Made by a program: the position numbers and the translations under genes. A stretch of 64,000 nt of DNA from Algoriphagus resistens (GTDB lineage: Bacteria; Bacteroidota; Bacteroidia; Cytophagales; Cyclobacteriaceae): NCBI RefSeq assembly GCF_001442615.1, contig NZ_LMXN01000003.1, forward strand, positions 434,001-498,000, read 5' to 3'. Shown here piece after piece: positions 1-9,269 of the stretch (positions within the stretch are counted from its first letter, which is position 1; each line of letters starts with the position of its first letter). The notes under the pieces are model-generated. The model had not been told where the DNA came from, did no database searches, and worked only from the letters and a program-made list of their open reading frames with translations.

Positions 1-423
1 CTTTTGGTACATGTAAAAAACACCAGCTTTGTCCTCATTGGCTCCAGACCGAAATCTTGCCCACCTTGCAGGGGCACCCTCTATCACAGAACTTCCCTTT
101 TCAATCACTTTGAAGTTTGGATATTCTTCAGCTAAAATATAACGGAGTTCAAAATCAAAGTCCTCTTCAAAGGAAGGTTTTGTACCCAGCGATTCGACAT
201 ACTCCGATCCTTGGGCATTCTCAACATAAGTGATAGAAACGTATGCATTATTGAACTCAGGAGAATGGATCTGATAAACGTAACCGTCATCTTTTACCTC
301 CCAGCCGTCAGGCAGAAGGTAACTGAACTTGATTTCAGGGTCTTTGACCTCGACTCTTTTTTGGGCCGGGGAAAGTAATGGGATTATTGCCAGGGCGAAA
401 AGTAAAAGTAAGCGGTGGATCAT
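1..423 (-). CDS. Secreted protein of unknown function, 3' end outside window
   Basis: I do not recognise this protein. The frame is open from an ATG at 423 to the left edge, giving 141 codons without a stop. The N-terminus (MIHRLLLLFALAIIPLLSPAQ) is a clear Sec signal peptide with an Ala-x-Gln type cleavage site, so the product is exported, probably to the periplasm. The mature part is rich in charged and aromatic residues, beginning with KRVEVKDPEIKFSYLLPDGW, and looks like a soluble beta-rich domain. It lies 166 bp downstream of uvrA on the same strand, but nothing links it to DNA repair. The C-terminus is missing because of the window edge. Confidence 0.75.
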   Translation of the reverse strand, partial: MIHRLLLLFALAIIPLLSPAQKRVEVKDPEIKFSYLLPDGWEVKDDGYVYQIHSPEFNNAYVSITYVENAQGSEYVESLGTKPSFEEDFDFELRYILAEEYPNFKVIEKGSSVIEGAPARWARFRSGANEDKAGVFYMYQK

Positions 424-589
424 ATCGGTTTTTTAAGTTTGAAATGCACAAACCCTATTACATGAGATAATTATAGAAATATATCCATCAAGCAGAGCTT
501 TCCAAAATAGGGAGCTCTTGCTTTAAGGATAATTAAGAATTTAGAGAGGTAAGTAGTAGGTGCCTTAGGTGAAAAAGTTACTAGGGCAT

Positions 590-3406
590 CTACACAAAAC
601 TCTCCCTCAGATACTTCGCAGTATAATTTCCTTCTTCCTTCATCATATCCTCGGGAGTTCCTTCGAAAGTCAGATAACCACCTTTATTTCCACCTTCCGG
701 CCCCAGATCAATCACCCAATCTGCCGATTTGATCACTTCGGTATTATGCTCGATGATAAGCACAGAATGACCCTGATCGATCAGCGCATTGATGGAATGA
801 AGGAGTTTCTTAATGTCGTGGAAATGAAGTCCAGTTGTCGGCTCATCGAATATAAAGAGAATGCGATCACCGACTTTGGTACCACCTTTGCCAAGGAAAG
901 AAGCCAGTTTCACCCGCTGTGCTTCCCCACCTGAAAGGGTGTTGGAGCTTTGTCCCATGCCGATGTAGCCTAAGCCAACTTCCTGAAGCGGCTGAAGTTT
1001 ATTGATAATCTGGGTTTTTCCTTTGAAGAAGTCAAGAGCTTCATCTATAGTCATGTCCAGCACATCTGAGATGTCCTTTTCTTTGTATTTGACATCCAAA
1101 ATCTCATTCTTGAAACGCTTTCCTTTGCAGGATTCACAGGTCAGATGAATGTCGGCCATAAACTGCATCTCTACCGTTGTTATACCTTCTCCGGCACAGT
1201 TTTCACAGCGTCCACCATCTACGTTGAAGGAGAAAAATGCAGGTTTGTAGCCTCGCTGCTTGGAGACGGGTTGTTCTGAAAACAATGTTCTGATTGCATC
1301 ATAGGCTTTCACATAGGTCACCGGATTGGAACGGGAAGACTTACCGATGGGATTTTGATCTACAAATTCCACTTGGGAAATCGATTTATAATCGCCTTCG
1401 ATTTTGTCATATTTTCCACTTTCATCTATGACTGTTCCCAGCATTTTACCCAGGGCAGGATAAAGCACTTTTTTGATCAAGGTGGACTTGCCCGATCCTG
1501 AAACTCCGGTTACGACAGTGAGTGTATTAAGCGGAAATTGGACGGAGATGTTTTTGAGGTTGTTCTCCCGGGCACCCTTTACCCTGATGGAATCTTTCCA
1601 TTTTCGGTTTCCATCTTTTTTGAAAATCAATTCTTCACCGCGTAGGTATTTCGAAGTATAAGTCTGTGCTGAAGCCATAAGGTCTTCGATGGATCCCTGG
1701 AAAAGCAATTCACCACCATTTACCCCCGCATCCGGTCCGATATCGATGATCTGATCGGCAGCTTTCATCACTTTTTCCTCATGCTCCACAACGATCACGG
1801 TATTGCCCATGTCACGCAGTGACTTCAGCACTTCCACCAGACGGTCTGTATCTCTAGGATGAAGTCCAATGCTCGGTTCATCCAGGATGTACATCGATCC
1901 AACTAAGGCCGATCCCAACGAGGTGGCAAGTTTGATGCGTTGAAATTCTCCTCCCGAAAGGGTGGAAGTCAGACGGTTTAACGTAAGATAGCCTAACCCT
2001 ACCTGATCCATGTATTCCAATCGACTCTGGATTTCTTTCAGCAGTCGATTGGCGATCTTGGCCTGATGAGAGGGAAGTTCAAGGGTATTGAAAAATGACA
2101 AAGCTTCGTCAATCGGCATTAATACTAAATCCGTGATGGACTTCCCGTCTATTTTCACATAGGAAGCATCTTTACGTAAGCGGGTTCCCTTACAATCCGG
2201 ACAAGTGGTCCTGCCGCGGAAGCGGGAAAGCATTACGCGATATTGGATCTTATGGGTTTTGGTTTCCAGATCTTTAAAAAATTCATCCAAACCCTTGAAG
2301 TACTTGTTCCCAGTCCAAAGAAGTTCTTTTTCTTTACCATTCAGATCTTCATAAGCTCTGTGGATAGGGAAGTCAAACTCAATACCTTTTTTTAAAAGCG
2401 GTTCCACCCAAGACCTGGAGGATTCCCCGCGCCAAGGAGCGACCGCACCTTCATATACTGAAAGACTTTTGTCCGGAATAACCAGATCAGGATCGATGCC
2501 AAGGACATTTCCAAAACCTTCGCAGGTTCTACATGCGCCAAACGGATTGTTGAACGAGAAGAAGTTGACAGAAGGAATTTCGAATTGCATTCCATCAAGT
2601 TCGAAGCGATCAGAAAAACGCTTGGTCTCCATCCCTGGAATTGTAATTTTGCAATCTCCGTGCCCCTCGAAAAGCGCCGTCTGCACTGAATCCGCAATCC
2701 TGAATTGATTGTCCTCATCTTCCTTATGCACCGCGACACGATCAATCAGAATCTCATAAGCGCCTTTTGGGATCTTTTTCTCCTGAAGTAAATCTTCCAC
2801 AAAATAAGCCTCATCATCAACCAAAATCCTGGTGTAGCCTTTTTGTAACAGCAATTCCAACTCTTGGTTGATTTTTCTTCCCCGCTCGATCTGAAGAGGG
2901 CAGGAAATCATGACTTTGGAACCTTCTTCAAAAGACTGGATATAATCCACAATATCCGTGACGGTGTGGTGTTTTACCTCTTTACCGGAAATCGGGGATA
3001 TGGTTTTACCGATTCTGGAAAAAAGCAGCTTGAGATAATCGTAGATTTCAGTTGTGGTTCCTACGGTGGAGCGGGGGTTTTTTGTGTTGACTTTTTGCTG
3101 GATGGCAATGGCGGGAGCCACCCCTTTGATGTATTCCACGTCCGGTTTTTCCATTCTGCCGAGGAACTGGCGGGCATAGGAGCTAAGGCTTTCTACATAC
3201 ATTCGTTGGCCTTCGGCAAAAAGCGTATCAAATGCAAGAGAGGATTTTCCTGAGCCGGAAAGCCCTGTCACCACAACAAATTTGTTTCTGGGAATAGCAA
3301 CACTCAGGCTTTTCAGGTTATTAACCCTTGCATTCTTGATGATTATAAAATCTTTGGGATCGAGAAAATCGATGTCTGTTTTAGCGGATAAAGTGCTCAA
3401 AGTCAT
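590..3406 (-). CDS. uvrA: UvrA, excinuclease ABC subunit A
   Basis: UvrA is the damage-recognition ATPase of nucleotide excision repair, acting as a dimer that loads UvrB. Two ABC ATPase modules are visible: Walker A GLSGSGKSS with signature LSGGEFQRIKLA, and Walker A GVSGSGKST with signature LSGGEAQRVKLA. The C-terminal zinc finger is complete (CENC and CESC). The first zinc-finger region keeps only CRTC; the usual upstream CxxC is replaced by the stretch FELDGM, a pattern I associate with Bacteroidota UvrA. The open frame extends to a TTG at 3436. I prefer the ATG at 3406, which has TAACTTTG just upstream. About 938 residues, close to the family norm. Confidence 0.97.
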   Translation of the reverse strand: MTLSTLSAKTDIDFLDPKDFIIIKNARVNNLKSLSVAIPRNKFVVVTGLSGSGKSSLAFDTLFAEGQRMYVESLSSYARQFLGRMEKPDVEYIKGVAPAIAIQQKVNTKNPRSTVGTTTEIYDYLKLLFSRIGKTISPISGKEVKHHTVTDIVDYIQSFEEGSKVMISCPLQIERGRKINQELELLLQKGYTRILVDDEAYFVEDLLQEKKIPKGAYEILIDRVAVHKEDEDNQFRIADSVQTALFEGHGDCKITIPGMETKRFSDRFELDGMQFEIPSVNFFSFNNPFGACRTCEGFGNVLGIDPDLVIPDKSLSVYEGAVAPWRGESSRSWVEPLLKKGIEFDFPIHRAYEDLNGKEKELLWTGNKYFKGLDEFFKDLETKTHKIQYRVMLSRFRGRTTCPDCKGTRLRKDASYVKIDGKSITDLVLMPIDEALSFFNTLELPSHQAKIANRLLKEIQSRLEYMDQVGLGYLTLNRLTSTLSGGEFQRIKLATSLGSALVGSMYILDEPSIGLHPRDTDRLVEVLKSLRDMGNTVIVVEHEEKVMKAADQIIDIGPDAGVNGGELLFQGSIEDLMASAQTYTSKYLRGEELIFKKDGNRKWKDSIRVKGARENNLKNISVQFPLNTLTVVTGVSGSGKSTLIKKVLYPALGKMLGTVIDESGKYDKIEGDYKSISQVEFVDQNPIGKSSRSNPVTYVKAYDAIRTLFSEQPVSKQRGYKPAFFSFNVDGGRCENCAGEGITTVEMQFMADIHLTCESCKGKRFKNEILDVKYKEKDISDVLDMTIDEALDFFKGKTQIINKLQPLQEVGLGYIGMGQSSNTLSGGEAQRVKLASFLGKGGTKVGDRILFIFDEPTTGLHFHDIKKLLHSINALIDQGHSVLIIEHNTEVIKSADWVIDLGPEGGNKGGYLTFEGTPEDMMKEEGNYTAKYLRESFV

Positions 3407-3412
3407 AGCTGG

Positions 3413-3420
3413 CAAAGTTA
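3413..3420 (-). promoter_or_regulatory. Candidate -7 element of uvrA
   Basis: On the minus strand this reads TAACTTTG, an exact match to the Bacteroidota -7 consensus TAnnTTTG. It ends 6 nt before the preferred uvrA ATG. If used, transcription would start at or next to the start codon. No convincing -33 element was identified, so the call rests on one 8-mer plus the repeated pattern seen at other genes of this window. Confidence 0.35.
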
Positions 3421-3620
3421 CAAAAGGAACAGCCAAAGTCTGGAAAAAGTTGGAAAGGTTGTCATTATTTGTTTCCAGATTGTCCGCTTCATGTTGTCAT
3501 TACCTATCGTCAGCCATTTACTGCTAGACTTCAGACATTAAGGCTGCCTTTTCTATTTATCATAAACTTTTCCACTGTATCACTTTTCCGCCTTCCAACT
3601 TTTATCCCTTTCTTCGCAGC

Positions 3621-4232
3621 ATGGATTTCCAGTTTTTAATTGATGGCTTTGCAGAAGGTCTGGCTCAGATGACTTGGCTGGAAGCTTTTGCGGCATTTTT
3701 TGGAGTTGCCTCGGTGTACTATTCGATGAAAGTGAATATTCTGGTTTATCCCACCGGCATAATTTCCACGTTGATCTATGTATGGATCTGTTTTCAATAT
3801 AAGCTCTATGCGGACATGGGAATCAATGCCTATTATTTCAGCATGTCCATTTTTGGTTGGTATGTATGGACGCATCCACAGGAAGGCAAAACGGAACTTC
3901 CGGTAACTTGGATGAAAGCCAGCGGTTGGGTGGTAGCTTCAGGAATATTCATACTTTCCTATTTCGTCCTGTCTTATGTATTGGTAAATTTCACAGACAG
4001 CGATGTGCCATACTGGGATTCTTTTACGACAGCATCCGCTTTTGTGGGAATGTGGCTGATGGCCAAAAAGAAGGTAGAAAACTGGATATTTTGGATTATC
4101 ACAGACCTTGTAGCAGTACCGCTGTACTTTTACAAAGGCTTAATCTTAACCTCATTTCAATATCTGTTCTTCACTATTTTGGCAATTATGGGTTTAATTG
4201 CGTGGATCCAATCGGCGAGAAAGAATGGCTGA
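3621..4232 (+). CDS. pnuC: PnuC-family nicotinamide riboside transporter
   Basis: PnuC carriers move nicotinamide riboside across the inner membrane by facilitated diffusion; uptake is driven by phosphorylation inside the cell. The 203-residue protein is almost entirely membrane-spanning and shows PnuC landmarks: ASVYYSMKVNILVYPTGIIS in the first helical pair and the YYFSMSIFGWYVW segment. The start at 3621 is the first ATG and leaves a normal-length N-terminus. The gene overlaps the downstream ribosylnicotinamide kinase gene by 8 nt, which fits co-translation of carrier and trapping kinase. A related vitamin specificity (for example thiamin or riboflavin Pnu carriers) is possible from the fold alone, but the kinase partner argues for nicotinamide riboside. 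Confidence 0.93.
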   Translation: MDFQFLIDGFAEGLAQMTWLEAFAAFFGVASVYYSMKVNILVYPTGIISTLIYVWICFQYKLYADMGINAYYFSMSIFGWYVWTHPQEGKTELPVTWMKASGWVVASGIFILSYFVLSYVLVNFTDSDVPYWDSFTTASAFVGMWLMAKKKVENWIFWIITDLVAVPLYFYKGLILTSFQYLFFTILAIMGLIAWIQSARKNG

Positions 4233-4737
4233 AGCAAAGCGAATATTGATTCTAGGTCCGGAATCCACAGGAAAAAGTACGTTGGCCTTTGATTTGGCCA
4301 ATCATTTTGGTGAACCATGGGTCCCGGAATTCGCCAGGGAATATTTGGAGCATTTGGGCCGGGAATATCGCTACGAGGATATGGTTAAAATCGGGAAAGG
4401 ACAGGTGAATCTGGAAGATAAGCTAGCGGAAAAGGCAGAGAAATACCTTTTCTGTGATACGGATTTGAGAGTTATCCACATTTGGTCAGCGCATAGATTT
4501 GGAAAAACTGATCCGTGGGTGCTGGAGCAAATCAAGCAAAGGAAATACGATTTGATACTTTTGACAGCTACTGACCTGCCTTGGGAGCCTGATCCTTTGC
4601 GTGAATATCCTGAACTGGAAATGCGTGAATACTTTTTGGACTTGTACAAAAAGCTTGCAGAGGATAGCGGTTTTCCACATTTTCTGGTTTCCGGAAATAG
4701 GGATGAGCGGCTTCAAGAAGCAATTAAATTACTCTAG
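4225..4737 (+). CDS. NadR-type ribosylnicotinamide kinase (AAA_28 ATPase)
   Basis: This 170-residue P-loop protein matches the kinase domain found at the C-terminus of NadR, which phosphorylates nicotinamide riboside to NMN. Walker A is GPESTGKST near residue 13, followed by the family motif WVPEFAREYLE. The NMN adenylyltransferase and helix-turn-helix parts of enterobacterial NadR are absent. I chose ATG 4225 rather than the TTG at 4198, because it places the P-loop at the expected distance and gives an 8-nt overlap with pnuC. Together the pair forms a salvage route for vitamin B3: the carrier imports and the kinase traps. NMN adenylylation must be done by an enzyme encoded elsewhere. Confidence 0.9.
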   Translation: MAEAKRILILGPESTGKSTLAFDLANHFGEPWVPEFAREYLEHLGREYRYEDMVKIGKGQVNLEDKLAEKAEKYLFCDTDLRVIHIWSAHRFGKTDPWVLEQIKQRKYDLILLTATDLPWEPDPLREYPELEMREYFLDLYKKLAEDSGFPHFLVSGNRDERLQEAIKLL

Positions 4738-4762
4738 TTTCAGGCTTTACTTAAGTGAAGCC

Positions 4763-6289
4763 ATGATCCGTACCAACCTCTTTTTATTCTTTATACTTCT
4801 TGGGTTTTCCTGCCAAAAAGCAGAGAAACAAAAACGGGCAAAGCCAAATGTGATTTTGATTCTTGCCGATGATCTGGGTTATGGAGAAGTAGGCTACCAA
4901 GGTCAAAAGAAAATTAAAACCCCAGCTATTGATGCATTGTCTCAGACAGGGATGATTTTCACCAATCATTATTCCGGAGCTCCTGTCTGTGCGCCTGCCA
5001 GATGTGTTTTGCTTACTGGGAAGCATATGGGACATTCCTATATTCGCGGAAACGATGCGATGAAAGAGCGTGGGGATGTTTGGGATTATGCCAAGGCAGC
5101 TGCAGACCCAAACCTCGAAGGGCAGAGAAATTTACCTGCAGAAACAGAGACAATAAGTAAGATGTTGCAAAAGGCTGGCTACATAACGGGCATAGTAGGC
5201 AAATGGGGACTGGGTGCTCCCTTGACTGAAGGAATTCCAGCTAATTTGGGATTTGACTATTTCTATGGATACAACTGTCAACGCCAGGCACATAATCTTT
5301 ATCCTACCCATCTTTGGGAAAACAAAAAGAAGGTGATCCTGGACAATGAACTTATAGTTCCCGCAACAAAATTGGATGAGCATGATGATCCGAATGATCT
5401 AGCGAGCTACACCAAATACGAGCAAAATGATTATGCCCCAGACCTGATACATGAGCAGGCCATGAATTTCATCCAGGAAAATAAAGATGGGCCATTTTTC
5501 CTTTATTATGCTTCTCCACTACCCCATGTTCCTTTGCAGATACCAAGTCAGGACAGAGAGGGCTATATCTCTGAACTCGGGTTAGAAGAACCGTATGATG
5601 GTGGACAGGGATACTTTTCAAACCAATATCCACGTGCGACATATGCTGCTATGATCACTAAGCTAGATCAACAGATCGGTGAAATAATCGTAAAACTGAG
5701 GGAGTTGGGATTGGAAGAGAATACCATGGTTATAGTAACTAGTGACAATGGACCTACCTTCACCGGTGGGGTTGATTTTGAGTATTTCGAAAGCTCTTCA
5801 CCTTTCGCAAATGGCTTTGGCAGAACCAAGGCCTTCCTATATGAAGGAGGTATAAGAGTACCGATGGTGGTAAGTTGGCCAGGGATGATTAAGCCTAGTG
5901 TGTCGGATCACATCTCTGTGTTTTATGACATTTTTCCTACTCTTAGTGAACTAGTGGGCGTGCCGGTTCCAGATAAACTGGATGGAAAAAGTTTTCTTTC
6001 TGAGTTATTGGGGGAAAAACAGGAAAAGCATGAGTACCTCTATTGGGAATTCCCGGAATCAGGTGGTCAGCAGGCTGTAAGAATGGGGAATTGGAAAGCC
6101 GTACGACAAAATATAGTGAAGGATAATAACTTGGATATAGAACTTTATGATCTGTCAAGGGATATACTGGAGCAAAATAATATAGCAGCTGCCCATCCAG
6201 AGTTGATCGAGAAATTTGAAGAAATAATGAAAAAAGAGCATGAAGCACCTGCTGTGAGCACTTTCAGAATGCCAGCTTTAGGAGATTAG
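4763..6289 (+). CDS. Cys-type sulfatase, lipoprotein
   Basis: An arylsulfatase-family (S1) enzyme hydrolysing sulfate esters of carbohydrates or phenols. Residues 1-17 form a lipoprotein signal ending in LGFSC. Metal ligands Asp36-Asp37 lie in ILADDLGYG. The active-site signature is PVCAPARCVLLTG with Cys76, to be converted to formylglycine by a separate maturation enzyme, none of which is encoded in this window. The frame is open to 4601, but that region overlaps the kinase gene; ATG 4763 gives a proper lipoprotein start. At 508 residues it is typical in length. It starts 25 bp after the kinase gene and may share its transcript, without an obvious functional link. Substrate cannot be inferred. 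Confidence 0.93.
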   Translation: MIRTNLFLFFILLGFSCQKAEKQKRAKPNVILILADDLGYGEVGYQGQKKIKTPAIDALSQTGMIFTNHYSGAPVCAPARCVLLTGKHMGHSYIRGNDAMKERGDVWDYAKAAADPNLEGQRNLPAETETISKMLQKAGYITGIVGKWGLGAPLTEGIPANLGFDYFYGYNCQRQAHNLYPTHLWENKKKVILDNELIVPATKLDEHDDPNDLASYTKYEQNDYAPDLIHEQAMNFIQENKDGPFFLYYASPLPHVPLQIPSQDREGYISELGLEEPYDGGQGYFSNQYPRATYAAMITKLDQQIGEIIVKLRELGLEENTMVIVTSDNGPTFTGGVDFEYFESSSPFANGFGRTKAFLYEGGIRVPMVVSWPGMIKPSVSDHISVFYDIFPTLSELVGVPVPDKLDGKSFLSELLGEKQEKHEYLYWEFPESGGQQAVRMGNWKAVRQNIVKDNNLDIELYDLSRDILEQNNIAAAHPELIEKFEEIMKKEHEAPAVSTFRMPALGD

Positions 6290-6308
6290 ATTTAGGTTAG
6301 CGGCCTAA

Positions 6309-7394
6309 CTACCACTTTCCTAGAGAAAGTGTGGCTGCCTCTACGAGTCTCATCATATCAGGATAAGCATTGTTGTTCAAAATAATGATGGTTTTGTTTT
6401 CTTCAATGTACCGTACTATTATAGTTTTGTACCCTGGGTTATCTCCCGTATGCATAACCATTTTACCGAAGGGACTTTGAGGTTTTATTTCCCAGCCGAA
6501 GCCGTAGTAACTCAAAAAACCATCATCTAGTTTGAATGGAGTGAAAGCTTCTTCTATTGTCTTTTTCGAGACAAGTTTTTCTTTGTAAAGCGCCTGATCC
6601 CATTTGTACAGGTCTTTCACATTGCTGGAGACTCTTCCGGGGCCTTTTCTATTGCCAAGCCAGACGGTGTAATCTGATGAGTGGAATGTATTGGCATTTA
6701 CAAATTGGCCGTCACCATTCTTAAGATGCCCTGCTGCGAATGTCATTACTGCGGCTTTTTCTTCCAGTGCCCTAATACCGGTACTCTTCATTTTCAACGG
6801 ATTAAAAATCCAGGCTTTGGAAAGTTCCACAAAGTCTTCACCTGTCACCTTTTCTACCACACTTGCCAATAAAACGTAACCTGTATTACTGTATTCATAT
6901 TTTGCCCCTGGTTCGAAGGATTTTGGCGGAGCATATTCTCTTAGGTATTCAAGGATTTCGGGATTTCCAGCCACTTTACTTTTGTCCCAATGTTCATCCA
7001 TAATGGATTGATAGTCTGGGAGCCCGCTGGTATGGGTAAGTAAATTTCGGATGCTAATACCCGGGTAAGGTACTTCTATGTAGTTGGATAATGGATCGTC
7101 AAAATCCAGAAGGCCTTTCTCCTTGCAAATCATGATCATCATGGCCGTGAATTGCTTGGAAAGGGACGCCAACTCGAAGATGTCATCCTCGTGAAGAACA
7201 ATTTGATTCTCATAGGTCCGCATCCCCATAGCTTCTTCGAAAAGTATCTCGCCTTTTTCCGCTACTAGGACTACCCCTGAGAATCCTTCTTTTTCTGCCC
7301 GCTCTATGGCTTCGTTGAGGATTTTTTGCTGGGCCAGTCCGTCAATTTGGATGGATACAAAGGCCAAAATGAAGAATGCAAGAAACCTGTTCAT
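6309..7394 (-). CDS. Serine hydrolase, class C beta-lactamase-like
   Basis: A member of the beta-lactamase/penicillin-binding protein superfamily (PF00144 type). It has a Sec signal peptide ending near LAQ. Active-site motifs are S77-L-S-K80 (SLSK), Y168-S-N170 (YSN) and an HTG triad in MHTGDNPGY. Such proteins are often esterases, D-amino peptidases or of unknown substrate rather than true beta-lactamases, so resistance is not implied. Its 361 residues are about the AmpC length. It converges on the upstream sulfatase with a 19-bp gap and has its own upstream region after the hairpin at 7587-7624. Localisation is periplasmic by inference. Confidence 0.9.
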   Translation of the reverse strand: MNRFLAFFILAFVSIQIDGLAQQKILNEAIERAEKEGFSGVVLVAEKGEILFEEAMGMRTYENQIVLHEDDIFELASLSKQFTAMMIMICKEKGLLDFDDPLSNYIEVPYPGISIRNLLTHTSGLPDYQSIMDEHWDKSKVAGNPEILEYLREYAPPKSFEPGAKYEYSNTGYVLLASVVEKVTGEDFVELSKAWIFNPLKMKSTGIRALEEKAAVMTFAAGHLKNGDGQFVNANTFHSSDYTVWLGNRKGPGRVSSNVKDLYKWDQALYKEKLVSKKTIEEAFTPFKLDDGFLSYYGFGWEIKPQSPFGKMVMHTGDNPGYKTIIVRYIEENKTIIILNNNAYPDMMRLVEAATLSLGKW

Positions 7395-7586
7395 GTCAGT
7401 AGGGATTTATCAGGAAATTACAAAACCTTTTGCACTATTAGGAAGAAAAAGTGAAGTGGGATTAAAACGTGCCATGCAGAAAATTAGAATTGCACTAGTT
7501 TGTACGTTAAAAAAGTGTTAGGGCTATTTGCTTTTCAACTATCATACGTATGTGTTTTTTTCTAACCTATTGATTTAAAGAATATT

Positions 7587-7624
7587 AAACAAAAAAGCAA
7601 TGGAATTCCACTGCTTTTTTGTTT
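7587..7624 (-). terminator. Bidirectional intrinsic terminator after the M28 peptidase gene
   Basis: A long hairpin: the arm AAACAAAAAAGCA pairs with TGCTTTTTTGTTT around an inner TGGAATTCCA palindrome, with one mismatch that becomes a G-U pair in the minus-strand RNA. It sits 17 bp beyond the stop of the minus-strand peptidase gene, and its A/T arms give a U-run on either strand. Confidence 0.75.
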
Positions 7625-7641
7625 AACAATAGATAGGACAG

Positions 7642-9183
7642 TTATTCCATCCCCCCTTTTCTGGTAGGAGAGCGCATTGCTGGCCATTCAGTTGGTTGGC
7701 CGTCTCTTCCAATAGGAATACGTACTTTCCTGGAAACCATGTCATCCTCCTCACTTGCCATGTATACCAGGATAGCAGCCATGATCACATTGTTTTGTAC
7801 ATCGTCAAAAATAATTTTATCATAGGTATCCAGGTTGGTATGCCAGGTGTAGTTGAAGTATGACCAGCTCAATGAGCTCAAAGAGAATGCGGGAACACCT
7901 GCAGCCACGAAGGATGCATAGTCAGATCCGCCACCGCCAGGATTTCCTGGGAAATTGGTTTCAATATCCTTTGTGATATCACGGGGAACTTTACCCATCC
8001 ATCTGCCTAGGTATTCATAGCTATCTACGAAGCCTTGGCCTGATACATTAGCTACCCGGCCTGTTCCGTTATCCTGATTGAAAAGGGCTTGGATCTTAGG
8101 CATCATTTCCGGATGATCTTCTACAAAAGCTCTTGAACCGTTCAAGCCTTGCTCTTCAGAACCCCAGTGACCAACCAGGATAGTTCTTTTAGGATTTGGA
8201 TATACTTCCTTCAGTACACGCATTACTTCCATCATCATGATAGTGCCAGTGCCGTTGTCTGTAGCACCTGTACCACCATCCCAAGAATCAAAGTGGGCAG
8301 AAAGCATCACATATTCGTCGGGCTTCTCAGAGCCTTTGATTTCAGCAATGGTATTGAAAGTCGGTACTATTCCATTTTCTTTGGATTGTGCAATTAGGTT
8401 GATCATTGGCTTCTGGCCTCCTTCTGCCAATCTGAAAAGTAGACCATAATCCTCCAATGATAAATCTACTGTAGGCACTTTTTTGGTAAAAGCAGAGAAA
8501 ATTTTATTTGCTCCGAATCCCTGAGACCAGTATGAAGTGATAATTCCAAGTGCTCCTGCATTTTCAAGTGCGATTGGTAATTCTCTTCTCCCTTTACCAG
8601 TTTTCTGAAGTCGTTCGTTCCATGCATTATTGGATTTTGCGCGTTCTTCTTTCATTTTCTCGAAAGACTCTTCAGTAGCATACTCCTCCCAGTTGTAGTC
8701 AGGGCGACCGGTGAGCTGGGGAGCAGAAATCATCACGTATTTGCCTTTCACAGAAGGCAACCATGTGGCGAAAGCAACAGAATCTGCCAAGTCAGGAAGC
8801 ACAACTACCTCACCCTGGGCTCCGCCTGTTGGGGATGCCGGGCTCCAAGCCAGTTGTTGGCCTGCCAAGGATTTAGTCCATGGAGCGACCATATCAATAT
8901 GTGTAATCCCTCTTTCCCAGCCTCTCCATTCTCCCCATTGTTCGTTGCGGGCCTCAATTCCCCAGCCTTTGTATTTTTCTACTGCCCAGTCATGGGCTTT
9001 TTTCATTTGGGGAGAACCTACCAATCTAGGGCCAATTCCATCCATGAGTTCATGACCGATCTGCTTGAGTTGGGAGTTTTCCGTTTCCTCTTTTATAATT
9101 TTTTCAATGACTGCATCTTGTGCCTGAAGGTTGCTTCCGAAAAACAGCATCAGACCCATGCCTACTAAGTATCTCTTTTTCAT
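7642..9183 (-). CDS. Secreted M28-family zinc metallopeptidase
   Basis: A dizinc aminopeptidase or carboxypeptidase of the M28 family. Residues 1-21 form a Sec signal peptide ending in LQAQ. A PA-like insert occupies roughly residues 100-260. The catalytic core carries the ordered zinc ligands: His in SAHFDSW, Asp in ATDNGTG, Glu-Glu in SEEQGL, Asp in NQDNGTG and the last His in WHTNLDT. All metal ligands and the catalytic Glu appear intact. At 513 residues it fits the PA-containing M28 group common in Bacteroidota. Likely periplasmic or secreted, contributing to peptide use. Monocistronic by context, with a terminator downstream and the acetyltransferase gene 86 bp upstream. Confidence 0.93.
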   Translation of the reverse strand: MKKRYLVGMGLMLFFGSNLQAQDAVIEKIIKEETENSQLKQIGHELMDGIGPRLVGSPQMKKAHDWAVEKYKGWGIEARNEQWGEWRGWERGITHIDMVAPWTKSLAGQQLAWSPASPTGGAQGEVVVLPDLADSVAFATWLPSVKGKYVMISAPQLTGRPDYNWEEYATEESFEKMKEERAKSNNAWNERLQKTGKGRRELPIALENAGALGIITSYWSQGFGANKIFSAFTKKVPTVDLSLEDYGLLFRLAEGGQKPMINLIAQSKENGIVPTFNTIAEIKGSEKPDEYVMLSAHFDSWDGGTGATDNGTGTIMMMEVMRVLKEVYPNPKRTILVGHWGSEEQGLNGSRAFVEDHPEMMPKIQALFNQDNGTGRVANVSGQGFVDSYEYLGRWMGKVPRDITKDIETNFPGNPGGGGSDYASFVAAGVPAFSLSSLSWSYFNYTWHTNLDTYDKIIFDDVQNNVIMAAILVYMASEEDDMVSRKVRIPIGRDGQPTEWPAMRSPTRKGGME

Positions 9184-9269
9184 ATTTGGTTTGTTTATCC
9201 TTAAAATTATGCTTTGCTATTCTCAATTCCATGCCGCTGGTGGATTTGTGAGGGGATGAATGCTCCCGG

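Noticed and set aside
6290..6308. GTTAG/CTAAC hairpin between sulfatase and serine hydrolase genes
   Set aside because: Only a 5-bp stem with no U-run, so not supported as a terminator.
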